From Streptomyces paludis (GTDB lineage: Bacteria; Actinomycetota; Actinomycetes; Streptomycetales; Streptomycetaceae), in contig NZ_CP031194.1 of the NCBI RefSeq assembly GCF_003344965.1, positions 1,612,001 to 1,676,000 on the forward strand: DNA of 64,000 nt, in the 5' to 3' direction. The notes below the pieces were generated by a model that saw only the letters and a program-made list of their open reading frames with translations, was not told the DNA's origin and did no database searches. The position numbers and the translations under genes are program-made. Below, piece by piece: positions 52,392-59,382 of this stretch. Every line of letters begins with the position of its first letter. Position 1 is the stretch's first letter.

Positions 52392-53564
52392 ATGAACAAG
52401 GACTTACGGACGGCGATCCGCCCCTTCGAACTCACCGTTCCCCAGGCCGCCCTGGACGACTTGGCGGCGCGGCTGGACGCCACCCGGTGGCCGGACGATC
52501 CCACCGCTCCCGGCTGGTCACAAGGGGTGCCGCCCGCGTACTTGAAGGAACTGGCCGCGTACTGGCGAAGCGCGTACGACTGGCGTGAGCACGAGGCGCA
52601 CCTGAACCGCTTTCCGCAGTTCACCACCACGATCGACGGGGCGGACATCCACTTCCTGCACGTCCGCTCCCCCGAGCCGGACGCGCTGCCGCTGCTGATC
52701 ACCCACGGCTGGCCTGGATCCGTGGTGGAGTTTCTCGACGTCGTCGGTCCCCTCGCCGACCCGCGCTCCCACGGCGGTCCGCCGACCGACGCCTTCGACG
52801 TGGTCATCCCCTCCATTCCGGGGTACGGCCTCTCCGGGCCGACCCGAGGCGCAGGCTGGGACATCCCCCGGGTCGCGGGCGCCTGGGCCGAGCTGATGCG
52901 GCGGCTGGGGTACGACCGTTACGGCGCGCAGGGCGGCGACTGGGGCCATGCGATCACCCTGGAACTGGCAGCCCTGGCCTCCGAGCAGGTCGTCGCGATC
53001 CATCTGAACACCCTGGTGACCCTGCCGCCCGCCGATCCCGCCGTGGCCGCCGAACTCACCGACGCGGATTGGGCCCGCCTGAACCGGCTCCTTGAGTCGG
53101 AGCCCGAGATGTCGGGGTACGCCAAGATCCAAGGGACGCGGCCCCAGACGCTGGCCTACGCGCTGACCGACTCACCCGTCGGGCAACTCGCCTGGATCGT
53201 AGAGAAGTTCAAGGAGTGGACGGACAGCGAGAACGCGCCCGAGGACGCCGTCTCCCGTGATCGTCTGCTGACCAATGTGATGCTCTACTGGCTCACCGCG
53301 ACCGCCGGTTCCTCCGCTCGCCACTACTGGGAGGCGGCCCACCCGTCGCAGCCGGCGCGCGCCGAGCGGACCGGCCGCCGCCGGACTCCCACCGGCGTCG
53401 CGGTCTTCGCGGCCGATGTCGCCCGCCCGGTCCGGCGGCTGGCCGAACTGGACCACAACATCGTCCACTGGTCCGAGCTGCCCCGGGGCGGGCACTTCGC
53501 CGCGATGGAGCAGCCCGGCCTCTTCACCGCCGACGTCCGTACCTTCTTCCGGCCCTTCCGCTGA
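52392..53564 (+). CDS. Epoxide hydrolase (EHN domain, alpha/beta hydrolase)
   Basis: The product is 390 residues from the ATG at 52392. The N-terminal EHN domain (RPFELTVPQAALDDLAARLD, TRWPDD, LKELAAYWRSAYDWREHEAH) precedes the alpha/beta-hydrolase fold. LLITHGWPGSVVEFL is the oxyanion-hole motif, GGDWGHAI contains the nucleophile Asp183, and LPRGGHFAAME contains the catalytic His368. It hydrolyses epoxides to diols, probably for detoxification. A 16-bp perfect palindrome (53565-53580) directly follows the stop. Confidence 0.92.
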   Translation: MNKDLRTAIRPFELTVPQAALDDLAARLDATRWPDDPTAPGWSQGVPPAYLKELAAYWRSAYDWREHEAHLNRFPQFTTTIDGADIHFLHVRSPEPDALPLLITHGWPGSVVEFLDVVGPLADPRSHGGPPTDAFDVVIPSIPGYGLSGPTRGAGWDIPRVAGAWAELMRRLGYDRYGAQGGDWGHAITLELAALASEQVVAIHLNTLVTLPPADPAVAAELTDADWARLNRLLESEPEMSGYAKIQGTRPQTLAYALTDSPVGQLAWIVEKFKEWTDSENAPEDAVSRDRLLTNVMLYWLTATAGSSARHYWEAAHPSQPARAERTGRRRTPTGVAVFAADVARPVRRLAELDHNIVHWSELPRGGHFAAMEQPGLFTADVRTFFRPFR

Positions 53565-53701
53565 CGTCCGGGCCCGGACGGCCGGGTCCGTATCCTCCAC
53601 GGGGAGATGGTCGTTGAGCCTTCGGCGGGCGGATGTGCGGGGGTGTTCACCGCCTCTTGGGTGGTGGTTACGCTGCCGAGCAGAGTTGAGGGGGCGCGGG
53701 C

Positions 53702-54874
53702 ATGGTTCGGGGCGGGGTTTTTCTGATTGCCGTTGGGGTCGCCGGGCTGTTCGCGCATGATTTCGTCGCCATTGACGCCGGTGCGAACCAACTCCTCACG
53801 GGTGGGTCATGGGTGACGGTGGCCGTTGGCGCGGTGCTGGTGCTGACCGTGATGGCTCGTGATCTGGATCTCGGGCCGGGGGTCTTCCCGCTGGCGGCCG
53901 GGGTCGCGGCCCTGGTGTTTCAGCTTCCGACCCACTGGATGGACGCTCCCGCCGTGCGGGCGTGGCAGCCGTGGCTCGGGGTTGTGCTGGCGCTGCTCAT
54001 CGGTGTCGGTGCCCTCAGCGTCGCCGTGTTGTCCGCTCTCGACGGGGGACATCCCTTCGTGGTGCAGCTGGTGTTCTGCGTCGCCTCGCTGGTCGCCAAG
54101 CTGGTCTTCGACTTCGAGGGAGTCTGGGGCGGGCTGCTGAACGTGAGCCTGGTGTTGTTCGCCGCGGGCTGTGTGCTCGGGGTGGTCTTCCTGGCAACCG
54201 AAATGGTCGAGGGGATGGACGGCCCCGATCGTGAGCGCGTCGCGAGAGGCTACGAGTATCCGTCGACCACATACGAGTTGTTCTGGGGGGTGCGGTTCAT
54301 CGCGTTCGGTCTTGCCGTCACGGCTGTGACGATCGCGATCGTCGTGTCTTTCAGCATGCCGACGTTTGTCGATGTGCTGCTCGTCCTGCTGGCAGCGCTC
54401 GGCGTGTACACGGTGGTGCCGTTGGCCGGATACGCGTGGGTCGTGCGCGCCTTCGGGCGTGAACGGTTCGAACGTATGGGATCCGGCTCCTTCGAGGAGG
54501 CGGTCATGGACGGCGCGCCACGGCTCCCTACGGTCTCCGCTCTTGTCGCCGGTTTTCTCGCGGTGGTGCTGGTGTGCGAGGTGGTCCTCCTCTGGCCGGC
54601 GGTCTGGGTGACGTCCGTGCTGCTGGGCGCGGCCACCGCCGCGGGTGCGGTGGCGGTGCGGTGCTGGCTCCGGGCGCTTCCGCGGCTCGTCGACGGGCTG
54701 GGCGAGACGGAGCGGACCTCGGAGCAGTCCGCGTCCTCGATCGCTTCGGTGCTGGTCGCGTTGGGCCTCAGCCAGCCCGTGTTCCGGCTGCTGCCGGGCT
54801 CGGACGGCCTTGCCCCGGGCGCTTCCGACTCCTCAAGCGCCTCCGAAGACGCCTCCGGTACGGACCGGCCTTAG
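53702..54874 (+). CDS. Multi-TM membrane protein of unknown function
   Basis: The product is 390 residues from the ATG at 53702. About ten hydrophobic segments are spread through it (FLIAVGVAGLFAHDFV, WVTVAVGAVLVLTVMA, WLGVVLALLIGVGALSVAVL, VQLVFCVASLVAKLVF and others), with a cytoplasmic loop FGRERFERMGSGSFEEAVMD and a Ser/Asp-rich tail. Codon use is slightly less GC-biased than in neighbours. Its stop overlaps that of the caspase gene convergently. Not recognised; possibly a partner of the conflict module. Confidence 0.7.
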   Translation: MVRGGVFLIAVGVAGLFAHDFVAIDAGANQLLTGGSWVTVAVGAVLVLTVMARDLDLGPGVFPLAAGVAALVFQLPTHWMDAPAVRAWQPWLGVVLALLIGVGALSVAVLSALDGGHPFVVQLVFCVASLVAKLVFDFEGVWGGLLNVSLVLFAAGCVLGVVFLATEMVEGMDGPDRERVARGYEYPSTTYELFWGVRFIAFGLAVTAVTIAIVVSFSMPTFVDVLLVLLAALGVYTVVPLAGYAWVVRAFGRERFERMGSGSFEEAVMDGAPRLPTVSALVAGFLAVVLVCEVVLLWPAVWVTSVLLGAATAAGAVAVRCWLRALPRLVDGLGETERTSEQSASSIASVLVALGLSQPVFRLLPGSDGLAPGASDSSSASEDASGTDRP

Positions 54875-56406
54875 CTCAGGAACGCTTCCACCGCTGCTGT
54901 CAGCCCGGGGTCCGCATCGCGTTCCCGGAGCATTCCCTGCGCGATACGTACCGCCTGGTCGGCGTGGCCGAGTTCGGCCAGCTCGTTGAGCGCCTGGACG
55001 CGGACGAGGACGGGCAGTCCGGCCGTGGCCATCAGCATCGCCATGACGGTGCCCCACAGTTCCGTCGGGTCGAAGTCGTCGTCGGCGCCTTGGTGGCGTG
55101 GCACGAGACCCTCGATGGACCAGGTGTCCTCCGTACGCCGGGACCATGCGTCGTCGTCGTTCAAGGACTGCACGAAGGATCTGACGCTCGCGGGGAGTTT
55201 CGGGTCGTAGAGGCTGTTCATGCCGGCCAGCGCGGCGGCGGCCCATTCGTCCTGGTGCCAGGCGGACAGCAGCCAGATGAACCGCAGCCTGGCCAGTACG
55301 GGCCAGCTCTGATCGAGTGCGGCGCTGGCCAGCCGCATCAACGCCTGGGTGTGTTCCAAGGTGGGCTCGGACCGCTGGTTGGGCACGAGCGGCGCCAGGT
55401 TCGCCGTCAGGCGCCGTACGAGTGCCTCGGCCTCCTCCGGAGTGTGCAGCGGCTGGACGGTAACGGGTACGGCGGTCACGGGTACGGCGGTTACGGGTAC
55501 GGCGGTTACGGGTACGGCGGTTACTGGTGCGACGGTCACGGGTGCGGCGGTCACGGGTGCGGCGGTCACGGGTGCGGCGGTCACGGGTGCGGCGGTCACG
55601 GGTGCGGCGGTCACGGGTGCGGGGGTTACTGGTGCGGCGGTTACGGGTACGGCAGTCGCCTCGCGCCGGTACCCCGCGTTCCGTACGAGCGCGAACTCTC
55701 CGACGCTGTCGGAGTGCACGACTTTGGGGAGGGGACGGTTGCGCTGCCGCAGCCGGCGGTGCAGTTGAGGATGGACCGCGGACAGGGCCAGGAGCGGACC
55801 GGTTCCGCTCACGCCCTCGCGCAGCAGCGTGATGAGTTCGCCCGAGAACACCGTGTGCCGCTCACCCGGAATGAACAGCGCGGCGAGATTCCGTGGGGCC
55901 GAGGCCAGCGTGTAGGTGCCCTGCACGTCGATCTGGGCCAGCAGTTGGGAGCCCTCGTCGGCCATGGCGTGCCCCAGCGCGCGGGCGGAGTAGCAGCAGT
56001 CGATGATGAAGATCCGGATACCGGCGGGGCTGTTGGCGATGGCCCTGCGCACCTGGGCGGCCGGCAGCGAGCTGTACTCCTGCAACTCGCTGTCCGTGTC
56101 CGACATGGCCAGCAGCAACGCGGAGTCGCCCGCGTCGATGAGCCCGTGGCCCGCGAAGTACACGACGAGGACGTCCTCGGCCTCACGGCACCAACGCGCG
56201 ATCTCCCGGCCCGCGTTCCGGAATTCCGGATCGACCATCGGATGGACGTTCTCCGGCAGGAACCCGCCGAGTCCGGGATCGGTGAGAATCGCGGCCAGGT
56301 CCTCCACGTTGGCCGCCACCGCGGGAATGTCCTCCAGCGCGGGATCCGTATAGCGCGCGGAGCCGATCAGGATCGCCTTCGAGCGAGGGGGATCGGCGAG
56401 CCGCAT
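54871..56406 (-). CDS. Caspase-family (C14) protease with PVTxA repeat linker and helical C-terminus
   Basis: The product is 511 residues. The N-terminal caspase domain (1-~215) has AILIGSARYTDPALEDIPAV, the catalytic His87 in VVYFAGHGLID and Cys138 in IIDCCYSARAL, so both catalytic residues are kept. Residues ~249-316 are 13 pentapeptides (PVTAA/PVTAV). The C-terminal ~190 residues are helical (LHTPEEAEALVRRLTANLAP ... LNELAELGHADQAVRIAQGM). It is translationally coupled to the upstream EACC1 gene (TGATG). Bacterial caspase-EACC1 pairs are described as effector modules in conflict systems. It may cleave host proteins on infection or stress (inference). Confidence 0.9.
   Translation of the reverse strand: MRLADPPRSKAILIGSARYTDPALEDIPAVAANVEDLAAILTDPGLGGFLPENVHPMVDPEFRNAGREIARWCREAEDVLVVYFAGHGLIDAGDSALLLAMSDTDSELQEYSSLPAAQVRRAIANSPAGIRIFIIDCCYSARALGHAMADEGSQLLAQIDVQGTYTLASAPRNLAALFIPGERHTVFSGELITLLREGVSGTGPLLALSAVHPQLHRRLRQRNRPLPKVVHSDSVGEFALVRNAGYRREATAVPVTAAPVTPAPVTAAPVTAAPVTAAPVTAAPVTAAPVTVAPVTAVPVTAVPVTAVPVTAVPVTVQPLHTPEEAEALVRRLTANLAPLVPNQRSEPTLEHTQALMRLASAALDQSWPVLARLRFIWLLSAWHQDEWAAAALAGMNSLYDPKLPASVRSFVQSLNDDDAWSRRTEDTWSIEGLVPRHQGADDDFDPTELWGTVMAMLMATAGLPVLVRVQALNELAELGHADQAVRIAQGMLRERDADPGLTAAVEAFLS
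55456..55660. repeat. 15-bp tandem repeat inside the caspase gene
   Basis: About 13 copies of a degenerate 15-mer (ACGGGTRCGGCGGTY) encode the PVTxA repeat linker. Copies at the 55545-55620 end are nearly identical (GTGCGGCGGTCACGG), indicating recent expansion. Confidence 0.88.
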
Positions 56407-56831
56407 CAGCCCTCCCCGAGTTGTCTGGCCATATCGACGGCCACCTCGTTGAGTTCCCGCACATCCGCCCGGCGCAGCCGCTCACCCTCGATGGTGGCGG
56501 ATCTGTCGCCCACCGTGGCGGTGATTCTGACCTTGCTCCCACGGTTCCTCAAGTAGGTGACGAGCACCGTGGTCATCGCCGTGAGACCGCCGCTGGTCAC
56601 CAGCAACGACACGGTGTCGAAGGCCGGCCCCATGGTGCCCTCACCCGCGGGCGCACCCACGAGCATTCCCGTGGGCTCACCCATGGGCGCACCCGCGGGC
56701 TCACCGGTGGGCGCACCCGCGGGCCCGGAGTGCAGCCGCGCACGACCACGGAACTCGTCCTCCGCGTTCAGCCATTCCCGCAGGGCGACCGCATCGTCTT
56801 CACCCGCGACTGTGATCAACGCCGTAGTCAT
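56406..56831 (-). CDS. EACC1 (effector-associated constant component 1) protein
   Basis: The product is 141 residues from the ATG at 56831 (an ATG at 56846 is also possible). The pattern fits EACC1: MTTALITVAGEDDAVALREW, LNAEDEFRGRARLHSGP, a single hydrophobic helix (VSLLVTSGGLTAMTTVLVTY) and a C-terminal strand region RNRGSKVRITATVGDRSATI with RRADVRELNEVAVDMARQL. A Gly/Pro/Glu/Ala repeat (APTGEPAGAPMGEPTG) is inserted before the TM. EACC1 proteins accompany caspase or trypsin effectors. The stop codon overlaps the caspase start by one nt (TGATG). Confidence 0.8.
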   Translation of the reverse strand: MTTALITVAGEDDAVALREWLNAEDEFRGRARLHSGPAGAPTGEPAGAPMGEPTGMLVGAPAGEGTMGPAFDTVSLLVTSGGLTAMTTVLVTYLRNRGSKVRITATVGDRSATIEGERLRRADVRELNEVAVDMARQLGEG

Positions 56832-56879
56832 GGTCACAGTCCGCATGTTAGCCGTCACCGCCCCGCCGCCCGCCGGCGG

Positions 56880-57314
56880 TCAGTCGAGGCAGAACTCGTT
56901 GCCCTCGATGTCCTGCATCAGGAGGCACGACTCGTTGTCGTCGTCGGCGAGCAGCAGCCGCCCGCGTACCGCGCCGAGGGGGATCAGGCGGGCGCATTCC
57001 GCTTCCAGGGCGGCCAGGCGGGCTTCGCCCACCAGGCCGGTGCCCACGCGTACGTCGATGTGGAGGCGGTTCTTGACGACCTTGCCTTCGGGGACGCGCT
57101 GGAAGAAGAGGCGCGGGCCCACGCCCGAGGGGTCGACGCAGGCGAAGGCGGAGCCCTGGCGTTCGGGGGGCAGGGCGCGGTCGACGTCGGCCCAGGTGGC
57201 GAATCCCTCCGGCGGCGGGGGTACGGCGTAACCCAGGACCTCGCACCAGAAACGGGCGAGGCGCTCGGGTTCCGCGCAGTCGAAGGTGACTTGAATCTGT
57301 TTGATCGACGCCAT
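56880..57314 (-). CDS. VOC-family (glyoxalase-like) protein
   Basis: The product is 144 residues from the ATG at 57314 (MASIKQIQVTFDCAEPERLA). Two beta-alpha-beta-beta-beta modules are visible: RFWCEVLGYAVPPPPEG, PRLFFQRVPEGK and NRLHIDVRV, and the C-terminal LLMQDIEGNEFCLD. This is the Glyoxalase_6 arrangement; metal-ligand positions are partly conserved (H in RLHIDV, E in GNEF). Substrate unknown. Divergent from padR. Confidence 0.87.
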   Translation of the reverse strand: MASIKQIQVTFDCAEPERLARFWCEVLGYAVPPPPEGFATWADVDRALPPERQGSAFACVDPSGVGPRLFFQRVPEGKVVKNRLHIDVRVGTGLVGEARLAALEAECARLIPLGAVRGRLLLADDDNESCLLMQDIEGNEFCLD

Positions 57315-57389
57315 CGGTCGACTATAGAGGCGCGGCAGTGTGTCGGCGGCGAAATTAAGCATCGTCACCACATGGGTGGCCGATGCGGC

Positions 57390-57414
57390 CGATATATTTC
57401 GTAGCTCGATATAT
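57390..57414. promoter_or_regulatory. PadR-type operator: repeated CGATATAT
   Basis: CGATATAT occurs at 57390-57397 and 57407-57414, 17 bp apart, inside the near-palindrome ATATATTTCGTAGCTCGATATAT (first 20 bases ATATATTTCGTAGCTCGATA). It lies 11-35 bp before the padR ATG, in an AT-rich island, and is a likely autoregulatory operator overlapping the promoter. Confidence 0.6.
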
Positions 57415-57424
57415 GCTCGTGCGC

Positions 57425-57766
57425 ATGACACGAGCGAAGCCGTCCCTGACGGAACCGCAGTACTTCATCCTCGCCGCGCTCCTGGACGGACCCCTGCACG
57501 GTTACGGCATCATCAAGGCCGCCGAGCGAGCCACCGGCGGGCGGCTGCGGATCGCGGTCGGCACGCTCTACGGCGCGCTGGAGCGGATGGAGCGGGCCGG
57601 GCTGGTGGCCGACGACCACGAGGAGATCGTGGACGGGCGGGCGCGGCGCTACTACCGGCTCACCGAGGGCGGCACCGAGTTGCTCGGCCAGGAGGCCCTG
57701 CGGATGCAGCAGGCGGCGGCCGTCGTCATCGGGCGTACGCGGGATACCGGGGTGGCCCCGGCATGA
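57425..57766 (+). CDS. PadR-family transcriptional regulator
   Basis: The product is 113 residues from the ATG at 57425 (MTRAKPSLTEPQYFILAALL). The winged helix is complete: GPLHGYGIIKAAERATGG, RLRIAVGTLYGALERMERAG and the wing DGRARRYYRLTEGG. The short length places it in PadR subfamily 2. It is coupled by ATGA overlap to a membrane protein, the usual PadR-target arrangement. Confidence 0.93.
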   Translation: MTRAKPSLTEPQYFILAALLDGPLHGYGIIKAAERATGGRLRIAVGTLYGALERMERAGLVADDHEEIVDGRARRYYRLTEGGTELLGQEALRMQQAAAVVIGRTRDTGVAPA

Positions 57767-58722
57767 ACCGTCTGCTGCTGGCCGTCTATCCCGAGCCCTA
57801 CCGTTCCCGGCAGGGCGAGGAGTTGCTCGGCTGCCTGGCCGAGGCGTATCCCGGACGGTCCTGGCCCCCGCCACGGGAGTTGGCCGCGCTGGTACGGGGC
57901 GGGGTGCAGGCCCGCGCCCGTGCCGTCGCCGCCGACGCGGCGCGGCCGTGGTGGCTGGACGGCATCCATCTGACCGCGCTCGCCCTCGCCGCGCTGGCGC
58001 TCGTCCCGTATCTCCAGGACGTGTGGCACTGGGCGCTGCGCATCGATCCCGGCATGCACGCGATCGCCTTCCGCTTCTCCGGCTGGTACCCGTGGGCGCA
58101 GGGGCCCGGCACGAAGACGCGGCTGCTGCCGTACGGGCTGCTTCCGCTGGTCTGTCTGATCGCCCTGCTGCGCGGCCGGGCGTGGATCGCCCTGCCGGCC
58201 GCCGCCGCGATGATCTACGCCGGTGCCACGTTCGCCGACACCACGTACTTCGGTGACGAGGGCAAGGTGGGCATGGGCTACTACGGTCTCGGCGCCCCGA
58301 TCACGGCCCATGACCTGGCGCTGTCGGGGGTGCTGGGCGCCGCGTGCGCCGTGCTGGCGGCGTACCGTCCGGGGCGGCTGCGGCGCCACTCGTACGGCTG
58401 GCTGGCGCCTGTCGCGCTCGCCATGTTCCTGGCCGGGGGGCTGCATGTCCTCGCCATCAGTCCGGCCTTCCAGCGCGGCCTGTTCGCCGTCGAGGTCGCC
58501 GCACTGCTCGCCGCGTGGGTGGCGACGGCCGCCACCGGGGACTACCGGTGGCTGATCCCCGTCGCGGCGTTCGCGTTCGTCCGTACACAGGCGATCGTCG
58601 ACCGGCCGCACTGGTTCATGGCGTCCCTGCCGGACCTGATCGTCCTCCTCCTGCTGATCGCGCCCCTCCCGGCCCTGGCGATCGCCGCCCAGCGGCGGCA
58701 GGGCCGGGCGCTCCCCGGGTAG
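57763..58722 (+). CDS. PadR-coupled multi-TM membrane protein
   Basis: The product is 319 residues, starting inside the padR stop. The N-terminus (LLLAVYPEPYRSRQGEELLG) resembles the 'YPxxxRxxxGEEML' entry found in permease-associated proteins encoded after PadR. About eight TM segments follow. No enzymatic motif. It probably senses or responds to cell-envelope stress (inference from PadR coupling). Confidence 0.8.
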   Translation: MNRLLLAVYPEPYRSRQGEELLGCLAEAYPGRSWPPPRELAALVRGGVQARARAVAADAARPWWLDGIHLTALALAALALVPYLQDVWHWALRIDPGMHAIAFRFSGWYPWAQGPGTKTRLLPYGLLPLVCLIALLRGRAWIALPAAAAMIYAGATFADTTYFGDEGKVGMGYYGLGAPITAHDLALSGVLGAACAVLAAYRPGRLRRHSYGWLAPVALAMFLAGGLHVLAISPAFQRGLFAVEVAALLAAWVATAATGDYRWLIPVAAFAFVRTQAIVDRPHWFMASLPDLIVLLLLIAPLPALAIAAQRRQGRALPG

Positions 58723-58730
58723 CACTCTGC

Positions 58731-59265
58731 CCACCCTGCTCGTGGGCATGGCCGTCATCGCCGCTGTCGCGGCGGTACGCAGGTGCTGGTGGCGCGGGGG
58801 CGCGGCGATCGGGATCGTCGTGGGCACGATGGTGAGCAGGGAACTCACCAGGATGGTCCTGCCCCGGCCCGAACTCGTTGGCGCGCGCGAGTCACCGCGG
58901 CGGCCGTCCTGGCCACGTACCACCACCGGCCGAGCGATGTCCTGGGCTCGACGCTGCCGGCCTGCGCCTGGTATCTGCTCGCGGTGCGGGTGCTGCCGTC
59001 GGCCGCCCACACGTCGAACGCACCTGACGTCACACCGCGCCCCCGGGCGCTGTCCATGGTCGCCCTCACGGCAGCGGCGGTCGGCGCGCTGGTCGCGGGC
59101 GCGCGGGACGAGTCGCTCACGCAGTCGCTGGTGTTCGCTGCGGCGGCCTTCGCGTGCGCGGCGCTGTTCTGGTTCACTACGTCCACCACAGCCAGCACAG
59201 CCACCGTGTCCACCGCGTCCACCACCGCAGAGCGGACCGCGCCGGTCCCGGCGGGCGGGGGCTGA
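58731..59265 (+). pseudogene. Remnant of a PAP2-family phosphatase
   Basis: The frame from 58742 reads MAVIAAVAAVRR ... IGIVVGTMVSRELTRMVLPRPELVG, a PAP2-type TM and the KxxxxxxRP region. Around 58885 the similarity shifts frame (+2) to VTAAAVLATYHHRPSDVLGS, which ends in the third PAP2 motif, with two more TM segments and a Thr-rich tail. The central PSGH motif and ~60 residues are missing. So the gene has a frameshift plus internal deletion. It lies 8 nt after an intact gene, so it could still be transcribed. Confidence 0.65.
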
Positions 59266-59382
59266 GGCACCGCCGCCCCGGTCCGCACGTATCGGCAACT
59301 GTTCAGCTCGCCGCCGCCGCACGGCCACAGCCGTTCACCACAGTTCGCTCTGGTCCCTCCCGTTCTTCCACAGGAGTTGCAT

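Noticed and set aside
55456..55660. CRISPR-like array
   Set aside because: The 15-bp units are contiguous without spacers and encode an in-frame pentapeptide repeat.
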